Source of the DNA: Perkinsus olseni
Taxonomy: Eukaryota > Perkinsozoa > Perkinsida > Perkinsidae
Length of the DNA stretch: 64,000 nucleotides
Assembly (NCBI GenBank): GCA_013115135.1
Contig: JABANP010000022.1
Location: 62,001 to 126,000, forward strand
Reading direction: 5' to 3'
Within the stretch, counting starts at the first letter, position 1. Each line of letters opens with the position of its first letter. The notes below the pieces were generated by a model that ran no database searches, was not told the origin of the DNA, and saw nothing but the letters and a program-made list of their open reading frames with translations. The translations under genes were made by a program, and so were the position numbers. Below, piece after piece: positions 44,203-56,218 of this stretch.

Positions 44203-46187
44203 TACTCGAACGGAGCAGTATCTGCAACAAGCCTGATGACCGCATAGATTGATTTGGCTGAACTTATCAGCCGCTGAAGGTTGTGATTTAAACTCAGACT
44301 GGGTTACCGAGCGCTGTGCGTCGGAAGGGAGCATCTAAGCCCAAGGAGAGCTATGACGAGAAGGAAGATCCATAGCGAGATCTGGGTCACCCACGCATAT
44401 ACGTATACATCGAGTCTGAGTTGGCAGAACAGATAACGTGAAGGCGTCTCATGCAGTCGTTTGCGGTTCCAAATGTAGCGGGAGTAAGTGCGTAACAAGT
44501 CAGTACAGTAGGGCTACTCGAGACAGGGCTCAGAGAAGCGTAGAAAGCTAGACTCGAGAGGACTTAGAGGGACCAGGTTATCTACAGCGTAATCTAGAAC
44601 ATGTACTCAAGCACGCGAGCTAATGGTAGTCAGTAAGCAGTAGAGGTGGTTGTCACTATAGTGCAGTAGAGTACTGCTAGTAGTCGCGACCCTCATCTGC
44701 TACACTGTTTGACGACCTATTTCGCCTTGAGATTAATTAGAGTGTGGCCGCTTTGCTAAGGGTTGGGAGGAAGTAGCTAAGAGTGATGAACTAAACAGCA
44801 TGGTCCGTGACGCAATCACTCAAGTGCAAGACGCAGGAAAGTAGATCTGGCAGATTGGGGTTTTCAGTCTGCAACTAATGGAGCAGGATTTGGCACGCAT
44901 TGCGCGCGAAACGCGTGGATCACATAGCACTACTGCAGCACTACGCGGTAGAAGTGGAGAGTTATCTGAGCTCAAGCGATGAGAAGAAGGAACTCCGTGA
45001 AACGCGGCGCTTCATTGAAGTCTTCAGTATTGCCCCTTTTATCGACCATTAGAGACTCAACAGTTACCAATATTTCTCTCGATGCAGTCCGGTAACGATA
45101 CTGATGATGCTGAGTTAAACCACGGTGAAGGTAGTTCAGTGAATGTTGAAGTTGAAGACTTCAACTTCAGTTGAAGACGTATTGAGTCCTTATTTCTGGT
45201 TCTGAGTCTAGTGGACTTTGTCAATGTAACGACGCATTGAGCGAGACCAGTCTTGTGAAAGCTGAGTTAATTGGCGATGTTGACAGTTCGGGGAATCTGG
45301 TCACCAGATTTTGGTGGCCACTACCTCTACCGCTGTAGTGCCTAACCAGCAACGGGACAAAGTATATTGCAGGGCGTGACGGAACGGCGCAAAGGTTAAG
45401 ACAGACGGTGTCTTCTGGTTATGCAATTGCCTTGCCCTTCAGGTTCTGACGACGAAAAGAATGAGACCCCATTATCAATGCAGTATAAATGAACGCTACA
45501 ATCTATATTAGGACGTGGAGTTTCGATCCCGCAACGAGCATCATAGACCCACGCTCATGGCCCAAGAGCCCAAGAGCCATGATGCCCCTCAATGTCGCTG
45601 TTGTGGCTTGGCCTCGTGGAAGCTGGAGCTTTTGAGAGGAACGCCCTTGGAATCGCCCCCGTGTAACTCAACACGAGTCTACTCGGCTACAGGCCTCTTA
45701 TTGGAGAGAAATCGATAATATAAGACCGAAGATCGAGATACGCTCACCAAGCTCGTGTTTATCGTAGGAGTGCATCGAGATGATCCATACTTCAAAATTT
45801 GGTCTCCAATTATTTCTAATCGTACCACCATACGATGAACTCACTGGACGCGAGAACTGAGACAGAATTCTCATAATCATCAATGAAGGAAATCAGCTTG
45901 ATAATCATCATATTCAATGGAATAATACCGAGATTGATAAAGAAGGTGACCGCTGGTCACTGACCAGTGGTCACTAACCACTCGCTGGTACTGCCAGATG
46001 TTAGCCGCTCGCATCACGGAGAACATGGCTCAGCGCTAACATGATCACAGAGTGGGAAAGAAAGGCTATTCCTCTAAGGAATGAATCAATAACATCGCCG
46101 AAGCTCAACGTACAGTATACTGTCCTACTCAGGCCTAGAAAATATGGGCTCAACAAGAAGGAAAGGCAATTCTAGAAGTTATTATTA
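44203..46187. other. Gene-poor region
   Basis: About 2 kb without a supportable gene. It has short palindromes, including TGAAGTTGAAG-A-CTTCAACTTCA at 45147-45169 and a CTGGTCA-C-TGACCAG pair near 45960. Confidence 0.45.
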
Positions 46188-46991
46188 TTAAATGGGACTT
46201 TTTTGGCTAAATACGGGCAACGAATGGTCGTATTCAATCTTCAGGCCATCCTTTTCACCACTGATGTACAATTCAATGTAGCAGTCGTAGTTCCAATGAT
46301 ACAGGTCCAAGGCCCAGACATCCGCGTAGAACTTTATCTCCGAGAAAAGATCACCAACCTCGCCTATGGCAGTTACCGATGACAGGATTTGATTCTTCCC
46401 TCCCTTAGTGAGTACAGAAGCAACGCCAAACCCCTCGCCCTTTCCCTTCACAATACCCATATATGAAATGTTCACGGTGGTAGACAACTGTGTTTTGAAC
46501 TCAATTTCCTTCCGGTCGCCGACAACTTTTCCTCCAACTTTCCCGATCAGTGGCACAAAGAACTCCAAGTCTACCGTTATCCCAGATGGTAAGTAGAGCT
46601 TCAGGAAAGTATGGCCCTCAGCCCAGATACCAACATCGGTCGGGAGGGTATCCTGCGCAATAACAATAAGTTCCAGAGTAGAATACCAGCCTGTGTGGGA
46701 AGTATTGGAGCGGATGAGCACGCCGGATTGAACTTGAGTTCGGGGAGAATCCTCCAGAATGAACCAGCAGTAGTTCTTACCACCGAAGTTATCATCTGGA
46801 GGTAAGCATTTAGGAGGTTGCTCGTGCACGACAGGCAGACGTAGGGAGCGAAGTGGAGGACTTTGGCCTGGGCTGACGGCAGTGTCATCCACCCAGAGGG
46901 CCTTGGCGTGGACCAATACCATGGAGTAGATGACAGCGATGATGACCCCGATCATGAAAGGTGTTCTGATCATGTTGTGGGCGGTATTCAT
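46188..46991 (-). CDS. Secreted or type II membrane protein of unknown family
   Basis: Single-exon frame of 267 residues. A hydrophobic N-terminal span (FMIGVIIAVIYSMVLVHA, residues about 12-29) is an uncleaved anchor or signal peptide; cleavage after VHA would be plausible. ATG 46991 or the Met seven codons in could start translation. The rest is rich in beta-forming and aromatic residues with no other TM span: GGKNYCWFILEDSP, GWYSTLELIVIAQDTLP, PLIGKVGGKVVGDRKEIE, and a C-terminal WNYDCYIELYISGEKDG. Potential N-glycosylation sites include NTSH and NISY. No family recognised. Same strand as the 44-kb secreted gene, about 2 kb away. Confidence 0.75.
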   Translation of the reverse strand: MNTAHNMIRTPFMIGVIIAVIYSMVLVHAKALWVDDTAVSPGQSPPLRSLRLPVVHEQPPKCLPPDDNFGGKNYCWFILEDSPRTQVQSGVLIRSNTSHTGWYSTLELIVIAQDTLPTDVGIWAEGHTFLKLYLPSGITVDLEFFVPLIGKVGGKVVGDRKEIEFKTQLSTTVNISYMGIVKGKGEGFGVASVLTKGGKNQILSSVTAIGEVGDLFSEIKFYADVWALDLYHWNYDCYIELYISGEKDGLKIEYDHSLPVFSQKSPI

Positions 46992-48749
46992 GTCCTCTGT
47001 GCGGGAGACATTACAAGTTATCCACGCTTGACTTTGGCGTGCGCGTCCGCCTGTCTTCTCGCGGATAACATTAAAGGCTGGTCATTATGAACAAAATACG
47101 ACCGTATGGTACTTTCGGAGGTAGGCCTGATCATCTGGAGATTGAAAGCGAGTTCAGAAATGGAGGACTGGAGAACCCTACAAATGGGGAAATCCAATAG
47201 GAGCAACGAATCCGGCAGGAAGGGTAGCTCACTGTACATGACCGCGCTGGAGCCCCGGCCACGGTCAGGCCATGACAGTCAATTCTTATTCGCGAGGAAA
47301 CTTCAGGGGCCGTACCAAGGCGCAACTGGGTGGACTCCAGCCGCTGGAGTCACGACGCGCACTGGACGGCACTGGATTCTCGCCTCACTGCGCTGGACAC
47401 TAGATCTTACTGGGGGGGTGGGTCATAGATAGTCATAGACAGTGTCTCACATGAGGCTCATCGGACATAAGGTTCCAATACGGCGATAGATGGACTGGAT
47501 GATACTGACAAGTGAGGAGATCAGGCAGGGCTCCGGACCTCACAAGAGCATCCCTTCAAGATAGTTCTCACGCGGTGGTAACGAGTGTTGCTCGACCCAC
47601 TTGATTGCTGTTCCCCACCCGGATATTCATTGGTTGGCATGATGATATTTGGATCATCCAATGATCATCGGATGATTTAGTCGTTCCCTACTGGCTCTAC
47701 CGTTCTCATCAATTTCCTTATCCTTAGGATGGACATAACCCACGCTTCACTTCAACTCAGTTTGACAGCCGGGCGATCGATGGTTAGGCCGTCTATGACG
47801 GAGCCTGACACAACCTCTTCAGTGCGCAAGAGCGTCCATCCCTTGACGAGATCCCGACCAGGACGGCCTTGACTCTATCTCTCTCTGGTAGCTGTATGGT
47901 GTACAGCTTAGCTGTAACAGCTACCAGCTATAAAAACCGAACTCACGGTTGCCCTGTTCCAATATCTGCGCTCAACACCGACCAATCCATCGGCAGAGGA
48001 CTAGTTCCCATTTTAAACAGGCTGACATAATCGTTTGGAATCGTTCAAAATTATTTTGAGGGATAAGTTCGGTCGGCGTCACAGGAACGTGTTTGAGGCA
48101 ACCCGGGGAGCTGCTCAGCCAGATTACGTGTTGGCGTACTGTGTTGACGGTGGAACATCAGAAGTAGTGGGGTACTGAAGGATTGAGTTTGACGACTATT
48201 GTGGACCACGATTCGTGGTGACTGTACATGGTGAACTCAACAACAAGACGCGGATTGTGATGTTTATATCGCTGATCCTATCTTGCTCCGACATGTCAGC
48301 GTTGTGTTGTGTTCTCAATCATTCTCAGTCGCTTCACAGGATGCAAGTAGAGAGGGGTTGTTCCCCCGGGCATGCTGGTGGGCGGCGCCAACTTGGCGCT
48401 TGGGTCGACCGCGGTATAATGCTGTGTGTAGCTTATCGGCAGGTCCGACTAGTAGCACTTTCAATGCAGTCAGCGATGCGGGTTCCACCCTGTTCCAAAT
48501 CAACTACGTCCCCTATTCTTGAGGACGTTCGTTCGCGTATCAACTCCCAGTGAGGACTTTACTCTGATCGCGTCACCTGAATCATGTGAGGTAGTCTTCG
48601 GTGGTTGTTGGTAGATTGACACTGAACACTAGAAGACCTCAAAGGAAGGAGTCGTAGCACTGTAAAGACTCCCAGAGGGGGAATGCGTTGTGAAGAGGAT
48701 AAACGGTGTGAACTTGTATAATAAAAGACTTGTAATCACGCACTTATGG
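46992..48749. other. Gene-poor region
   Basis: About 1.75 kb. A plus-strand stretch at about 48.06-48.55 kb is open in pieces (48215-48553 is the longest) but has no domain. Short self-complementary motifs occur around 47.64 and 47.89 kb (AGCTGTA-TGGTG-TACAGCT). Confidence 0.4.
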
Positions 48750-50816
48750 CTACTCACAATCCAATGATAAGTGAAAGCAAAAGAGGGATGTGGCGCCCAC
48801 GGCTGCTCCGACGAAGATCGAGGGATGGATAGTAGAAAAAGTTGAAAGGGGCCCGGATAATCTCGGGACTTGCTGCACGAAGTCAAAAAGGGTTATCGAA
48901 AATGGAGAAGTATACATAATGGAACGCTTTGAAGCCCGTGCCCCCAAGGCCAGGGAACTAGTGTTCCTAAGGGTCTGCTAGGCTAACGCCGAGCATGCGT
49001 ATGATCATGAACCCAACAGACACTGCGACAAGCCACAGAGCCTTCATAGCCGCTCCTCGATTGAGGCGTACACCATACCTGCTGAGGAGAATCCAAGCTC
49101 GAAGAGAGTAACCGAGGGACTTCAGATGAGAGCAGTGTAGAGCAATAGGTTACTATTGGACTTACAGGTAAAAGCCCCCTTCAATAAGTTGCATGAAGCT
49201 GACAACAAACCACTTGTCGTGATCTATCTCGTTGCCGAAGTTCATGATATTGATGACTGTTGGCAGACGTTGGAACTTCAGATTCACCGTCGCTACCATT
49301 TGAAGCAGCACCGCCGACATCGCCAACAGCAGGCTTCCCCCGATCACCACTTCAACTGAAACAGGGTGCAATCACGGGAGGCCAAGGAAGTCCGAATGAG
49401 CTCCAATTTGTGTACAGTTTTCGAGGCCCATTTTCCTGCGCGGTTGACCCCTGCGAGGAGCTTCGTCAACTGTCCATGTTGCATGAGCGTTGAAAGCTGC
49501 GCTTATCGGACTCACCTTTGTGTGTTTCTATTGCGTCACTGAATAGCAGGAGAAGTATCAAAACCAACGTGACCGCCCCGCCATTAGTGAGATTCAAAAT
49601 AGCTTGCCCAATAGAAGAAGAAACCTGAAGGAGTCGCGTCAGGATGATTCACCCCCCCACCATCATATCACTGGCTGGAGCCAGGCGAAAGACGAGATTA
49701 ATAGAGTATCGAAGCTCAAGTCTCGAATCCAGTGGATCGCTTCGGCACTCACCTTGCGGACCGCGGCACACAATACATTATAGCGCACCACTATGCCGTC
49801 CAACTTGGTGGTGCAGACGGACCGACGCGCAAAGTCGTCCGCGGCCAAGGAGCAGAAGGATATCGCCGATGCGGAAACCCAAACCATCTGAGACGTCATG
49901 AGAGTTCCACGTAGTTCTACGATCTTCGCGAGAGGCCACAGTCGGAGACAACACGAGACGTAGCCGAACGTGTCACCAGGGTGATGGTTGCATGGGCAAA
50001 TGCCTCCGCCAGGACCACGCCGTAGTTCGATGTTGATGAGAGGAGCACTGACAAGGTGAGCGGAGCTGTTCGAGTTTCGGGCCGAGGTACTACGTCCGAG
50101 ATAGGCTACTCCAGCCAGGCTAGCCAGACATGCGTTCCGGACGTTCAGTCTTCGCCATCTTTTTCTAAAGTTGTGCCGATGAGCGTAGTTGGTCATAGCG
50201 GAGATCCTGAAAACTCGCTCATATACCACACCTTCCCCGACACAGAGCAGGTCGTTTGCTTTCACATTCTAAGTAGGTACCACCGCGCTGCTACTAACAG
50301 TGCCACTCGTGAGCCGTGGACTCACGCGTTATCTCTGTGCGAGAACCACCAAATGAGATAGATTCTGCAGTACAAGACAACCATGCAGTGGAACTAAAAG
50401 GAGAACAGGGAGGGCCCATAGGACGTTGCTCAGCTGAGCCGTTGAGCATGGCAATATAACCACTATGAAGGGATACTGGACCCACCGTGAGGAGCAAGGC
50501 TATGATGACATTGTCCTCGACGAGGACGACGAGCTCGACGCTTGTCCCCACGACCAGTGCTGCAATTATTGAAACGATGTACAGCATCTGACATAGTGGG
50601 TCTAGTAAGGTAGTTCAGTCGGAAGATGTGAAAGCTCGCCACGAAGGAGTCGGGCTCCGAGGCCGAGAAATCTTCTCCTACAGATAGAAAGTGTCTTCTC
50701 TTAGTTCGCTCACTCCACGGGATAACCCCGAAAGCCTTCATCGCCCACTGGAATCTGTCGGAACTCTTGATCGTAAATTCATCTTGGGAGCTCCTCATCT
50801 CTCTGAAAATCATCAT
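48750..50816 (-). CDS. Multi-pass (about 7 TM) protein, possible gustatory-receptor-like (GRL) family
   Basis: Reconstructed from short exons. From ATG 50816: hydrophilic N-terminus with DRFQWAMKAFGVIPWSERTK. After a 55-nt intron, TM1 is LYIVSIIAALVVGTSVELVV. Then HCMVVLYCRIYLIWWFSHRD; RLNVRNACLASLAGVAYLG; QMVWVSASAISFCSLAADDF; a cytosolic stretch with VVRYNVLCAAVRK; GGAVTLVLILLLLFSDAIET; IGGSLLLAMSAVLLQMVATV; MKALWLVAVSVGFMIIRMLG; and a last exon with LFDFVQQVPRLSGP then PSIFVGAAVGATSLFCFHLS, stopping at 48750. A cytosolic N-terminus of this form, the long loop before TM5 and an F-x-x-Q...then final TM ending FH recall the insect gustatory/odorant receptor superfamily and protist GRLs. That match is by eye only. 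The junction before the last exon is unresolved. Confidence 0.55.
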
Positions 50817-51242
50817 AGGCTGGCAGGAGGTTCATACCCCATGAACCCAGCGAGAGCTCCACTGGCCACAGTATCAGACACGCTGACCATAGAGCATTTC
50901 TCATTTCACGGCCTACGTTATGATGATGCCAGCGATGATGCTGTGATGACTTCTAGCGGACGGGACCTCACGAGTTCCGCAGGTGCCGTCTCTCAATTCC
51001 TCCAATCGTCCTAGCCAAGGGACGATAGAAAGTGAACGTAATTAAGGCGCTCGAAAACTCAGCATACTAGATTGGTGGTCTCGTGACAACTGTTATACCA
51101 AATATGGCCTGCTACTTAAGTGTGGGGACGAAGCCAATGCCTAGGCAGAAGTCGAGAAGCCAGTCCGACTGTGAACTGTTGCGTGGGGAACTTGCGGCCT
51201 CGGTTTCAAGCCGGATTCAACTCGATCACAACTTACCGCCAC
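50817..51242. other. Spacer, no gene seen
   Basis: Likely the promoter of the multi-TM gene and the 3' UTR of the coiled-coil gene upstream. Confidence 0.4.
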
Positions 51243-52406
51243 TTACGTGACATTGAGATGCTCAATAACCTCTCGTTGGAGTCCAAACAGGGAGCAGAAC
51301 GCCTCTGAACCAGCTTCTAAGGCATCGCGATGTTGTTCTGGTTGCTCCTCAACAAGTTCACGTTTCTTCACAATTTCCATGTCGCTCAGGGAGAGATGTC
51401 CCAAACTGTCTACTATATCTTCAACGGACATCTCAGCGCTACTCTTCTCTCTGGAAATCGGCGCACACGCTTCGAGGCTCTGCCGCACGTGCTCTTCTAT
51501 GGATCCCGAAGTCGAACTGAATGATATCGACTCTCGGGCAGTTGGATCGGTTTCACTCCTTCGGGGGGTACGCAGTTGGCGCATTCCGCGACGGAGGGGC
51601 CAGGGCGATGCCGGCATCGACGTCTGCGTGCCAACACCTGAGCGAGAGAAGATCGAACAACTGAGCAGACGCAGGTCTATCAGGAGACTCGAGCTTGTGC
51701 TTGACGACATCAAGTCAGGAGACGAAATACCAACGACCAGCCAGGAACTCACTGCATCTCTCTTGGTCCTGCACGGTGGGCAAGGCAGCGGCTCCCAAGA
51801 CCCTGTCCAGATATGAGTTCGTTTGCAGCTTGAGAACCTCCGTCCTGTCGATTGATGCTGTAGAGTTAGACCACCATTGGCTACCGTTGCCGCTGAGATG
51901 GAGGCTCGACGATGTACCGACCGTTGAGACGGAGGAGCTTCGTTGGCGGCGTAGAAGTCTCGCTTCTCGTTTCGTCATTGTCGCCTGTTCGTCCATGCTC
52001 CGATCGTCAGCCAGACGAGGGCATGCTAGTCTTAGCTCCTCAGATGACTTCATACAACACTCTGCGGTATAACGCATATGCTTTTCAAGCTCACCAAAGC
52101 GATCATCGAGGGCGGAGAGCACCTGAAAGGGATAGCTACGCCTGAGAAGCGCCCGCCTGGCTATGGGAAGTTGTTCACCCTCTGGCAAATCTTGTCTGTG
52201 AGACTGTCTAGGTCCTCGTTCTCGTGTGAGGAGGGATGCGGCGGAATCGTCGCTTCTGACATCAATGAACCCGAAGATGGAACGCTGCCAAAATGAGCGG
52301 AAACAGGACCATCGACCATGATGACTCTAGCTGGCTTCTTTAGCGCATGAAAACCAAACGCCGCTGCTAGGCTTCCAGGAGAGCTCCAGTGAGTGACCTG
52401 CGCCAT
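51243..52406 (-). CDS. Ser-rich, partly coiled-coil protein of unknown function
   Basis: From ATG 52406 (MAQVTHWSSPGSL) an N-terminal exon ends SHENEDLDSLTDKICQR. A short intron (GTGAAC...CCTTTCAG) leads to VLSALDDRFGELEKHMRYTA, an amphipathic helix, then Ser/Arg-rich low-complexity sequence (RLLRRQRSSSVSTVGTSSS). A further intron near 51.72 kb leads to an exon with SISFSSTSGSIEEHVRQSLE and AEMSVEDIVDSLGHLSLSDM, ending at 51243. The first exon may hold another small intron. Composition suggests a phosphorylated cytosolic scaffold; no known domain was recognised. Confidence 0.5.
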
Positions 52407-53276
52407 TGAACGGTCCGTTCAGTTCACTTCACAGGATGTTAGTCCACTCTGATGACCTCCGTGACAGATCGCACGTCACCGAGGAGCATAGGGCGTATGC
52501 TTTAGATAAAGTCCTCGAGGCGGGAGAACACCAAACCGTTGAATCGACTTTGAGTTGACTTCATCAGCTCGAAGTGCACAGTGGAGCTGATGAAGTTGTT
52601 CGTGCAACTGTGATGGTGGATTGAGGCGACCCATCCGCTACGACGTGTGGCCCGCCACTGCCATGAGTGATGCTCGCTGATTCACAACTCAACATGATCA
52701 TCGTATGCGCGATGAAAAGGGTTTGAAATGGATGATAATGACGACATAAAGCGAAGCCGAAAAGGTCCGGGGATCCACGCAGTGAATCATAAGGCACGAT
52801 GGGACAGGGAATATGAGCACATCACAGAAAGCTCTGGGGCTAAGGAAATGCCGCGCCAGAGGAGGATCTTACAGGTCCTTTGCCCTTCTGTTGAATCAAC
52901 TCTCTCACGTTGAATATCCAAACATGTACTGGAATGATAAATATATCGACGAAAAAAGAGACATGGACTGGTCACTCGGTGATCCAGGTAGCGGAACTAT
53001 GTACACCCACTCCCCTCTACCAGGTGGCCTCGGGCCAGAGACCCTGGAGGTGAGAGGATAGGACGAAATGACGCAGGACTGAGTGGTGGTCTGACGACGA
53101 TGTTGATAGAACATGCGGCCCAACCAGAACTGAGTAGGAATACTGGAAGTGGCACGTTATTTGGCAGAAATTCTTAGGTTTTGGTCGTGGTGCATAGTGG
53201 CTTCTTTGCCGCAGCTCACTGGGAACCGTACCATCCTCATAATCTTCTGACCCACGGACTGACGATTGGAGGCGCC
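52407..53276. other. Region without a supportable gene
   Basis: Overlapping short frames on both strands (for example 52813-53061 plus and 52905-53123 minus) have no domain or splice pattern. Contains the 3' flank of the aminotransferase gene. Confidence 0.4.
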
Positions 53277-56218
53277 CTAAGGAGAAAATTGCAGGACAGA
53301 CAGCGGAGCGGAGCTCTTCACTTTCTTGGCTGCGTGCGGAGGTTCAACACCATCACTCCAGCAGCGAACGTTAAAGATGCTATCACTAGGTCTGAGCCAT
53401 GAGCAAGCTTGCATGAACAGAGAGGTCGTCGACCATCTACCTCGAATGCTCTTTCCTACTGGACTCTTCGGAGATCCCCGAGAAGTTCAAGTCCGTGCAG
53501 ACCATCGGCATGGGTGATTGAGTTGAACTCATCGATTGCATGATGGACCATTTAGCATCAAGCGGATGGGCGAACCACAGGAGGTCGATGAGCTCAGGTT
53601 CGAGCGGTGGCAAGTCGAGTTGAGCCACGCAAGCCTGAGGGTGACTTTCGCCTAGCATGCATGGATGAGGTACTGACCTCATAGACAGCGTGATGACATA
53701 ACTGATCGGCCTGGAGAAGCGCGGCACTTAGGTCCTCATCAGGAGGGTGTTTGTAGCTGCCAATTGATGATGTACTGGAGCGACGGGAGTAGCCCACGCT
53801 GCTGCATCGCGTCGAGCAGCTCCCCACGGCGGAGGCTACATCGACCGACATTGAGAAGGCGGCTAGGTCCAACACGTCCGACAAGCTCCTAAGGCAGAAA
53901 CCTTCGTCAATGCTCCGTCGAGTTGGACTCACCTGAGCCTCTGCCGATCATCACGTTTGATGTGATGCCACTCTCCTGATGCAGTCTTGAAGGTGTACGA
54001 GGGCAGAAGCTTCCAGCCATTATCGGCTATCCACAAGATAGCATCGGCGACGAAGGCTACTTCCTCCGGAGTCATAGTAAAGTGCACCCCCACACGGACA
54101 AACCCAGGCTTGAAGATCTCGGAACGGGAAGATTCTGAATGACATTGGAAGTCGCAACCACCATCGACAAGAAGGACGTACCAACAGCTTCCTCGAACCG
54201 TTCAGCGCTCCCATGGGTGAGCCCGAGTATGGCCTCAGCATAGGGTCCAGCGCAAGCACAGCCACCCCTCGCTTGAATGCCGAAAAGATCATTCAGGAGG
54301 GCCGCGACGAAGTTGTAGTGAAGGTACCTGAATATAGTAACTCCCTTGATGACGCAGATGTACGGAGGAGCTAGTCCTACAAGCCGTGCTGCGTCGGGCC
54401 GTCGGTTGTATTATACAGGATATTGAAAGAAATGATACCAGCGCAATGAGAACGTTCCTGAAAGAGTCGTCGAGTCTGAGATAAGGGACTCCACTTCACC
54501 TTCGGCCCGAGTATGTGAACTTTGCTGTGAGTTCGAAGTTTTTTGACGAGATGCTCAGCCATCTTGTGTTCCTCTGCGGCGATCCGTTCGATCCCAATCA
54601 TCGCATGGAGATGGTAGACAGCACCTGTCCTGATGCAGCCAAGAATGTCCGGGGTGCCTGAGAGTATCGGGATGAGTGGTACTGAGGTGGTTACTATTAT
54701 AACTTACCAGCTTCCTCTCGCTCTTCTAAGTTGTCAAGGTATTGATGGCGTCTTTGGCTCACATAGAGGACAACACCACCGCCGCAGACCGCAGGCACGG
54801 CGTTGGTCTGATGTCTCCTTTTACACAACAAAAGGCCGCTGCTGCCGGGACCACCGAGCAGCTTATGCGGCGATACGAAGGCGAAATCAATGTAGCCCTC
54901 AGGGAGGCTGGACGGATTCATGTCCACCTAAGACGACCATCATGGAAACTCGATGTGCGGCGTTCCGACTTTATCGTGAGCGGCGATAGCTGCCAAGTCC
55001 CAGGCGGCGATACCGTTGTACTTGTGAACTAAAGCCGATACGGTTGGTATCTGAGGAGGGTATTGGTGAGGAGTAGAAGTCGGTGGTATTCTTTACATCA
55101 AGACGTGCCCCAGTGACATTGCTACAGGCCGAGAGGACTGTCACAGGCACAGCGAAGTCGTGGCGATGACGATTGATTTCCGTGACCTAAAGAGGCGATG
55201 GCAATGCCGATTGACGGTCGTGAATAGTCTACCTTCTTCAAGACGTTCTCGAGGCTCTCAATGGAAGCAGTGCCCTTCACTGGATCCAGCGGCAGTGTCT
55301 GCAACGACGACGGTGGTGGTGGCAAGTCGGTGTATGGTAGACCAGCTAACGCTTACCACGAGCTCAACTTCGAGATCCGCAGTTTTCTGACCACTGAGCC
55401 ATTTGACCAAGGGCTCTAGAACTAACAAAGGTAGGCTTTTGAGCTCTGTCGTAATGCGGGCTTGTATTTTACCACTTCTCGCTAGAGTGAACCGCCTGAG
55501 CGGATACCTCAAGGACAGCTCCCTGAAGGGGAGTAATGAACTATGATGAGCAGCAGGATCTATAATCAGAACCTGAGGGATAATGAGGAGAGCTGACGGA
55601 AGGGCTGTGAGGGGCGCACCGCTCGACGGAGACCTTTTCGAGATCTCTCCGTAGCGAAGACTCGGCTGCGGCACATCATTTCGACGAACTTGTTGATGGC
55701 CGCCGTAGCACCGGCGCCACAGAAGATGACTGAAGGCCGGAGGGGTCGAGCGTGGACTCCCGATAGACGAACTCACCGGAATCTTCCGAAGTGCAGTTGA
55801 AGTATTTACGAACTTCATTTCTCGCCTCTTCTCGGTAGTGCATCGTTTGACGAGCAGTCGCCGAGGACACGGAGTGCGTGTTGGCGTATCTGCACGAGGA
55901 CGGATCAGAAAGGGAACTAAGAGGCGAAGTGTTGAGGACGCACGTGGGGCAAACGGTGGAGGTTATGAAGTCCTCGATGGCAGTTAGACTTCTACCCGAG
56001 GCGGTGTAGTCACAGTAACTGAATGGAGGGCATGCGGAGATGGAAAAGGGTCGGGCGTACACCAGCTTCCGCGAAGAGTCGTCGAAGGGTACGGGGACTC
56101 TTTCGCGTTCTCCTATGCATTGGTCTCTGAGGGAATTCACAAGAGCGTCATAGTCACTGCGGAGACGCACGCAGGACCGGCGACGAACTCCAGGGAAGGG
56201 CACATAGGGGTAAGGCAT
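53277..56218 (-). CDS. Class V aminotransferase (cysteine-desulfurase-like) with C-terminal extension
   Basis: PLP-dependent fold type I enzyme. Near the N-terminus (Met 56218) the conserved CDYTASGRSLTAIEDFI and YANTHSVSSATARQTMHYRE are visible, then VIFCGAGATAAINKFVEMM after an intron. The PLP-lysine segment is FAFVSPHKLLGGPGSSGLLL (near 54.87 kb, Lys in PHK), followed by a GIERIAAEEHKMAEHLVKKL helix and the C-terminal-domain end IADNGWKLLPSYTF. About 150 residues follow that are not usual for the family: GEWHHIKRDDRQRLRSLSDV, Ser-rich sequence, LIDLLWFAHPLDAKWSIMQS, and SDGVEPPHAAKKVKSS, to TAG 53277. Introns of 42-52 nt are abundant. Substrate is uncertain; cysteine desulfurase or another beta-elimination activity. 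The true start could be in an upstream exon (ATG 56333 possible). Confidence 0.82.
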
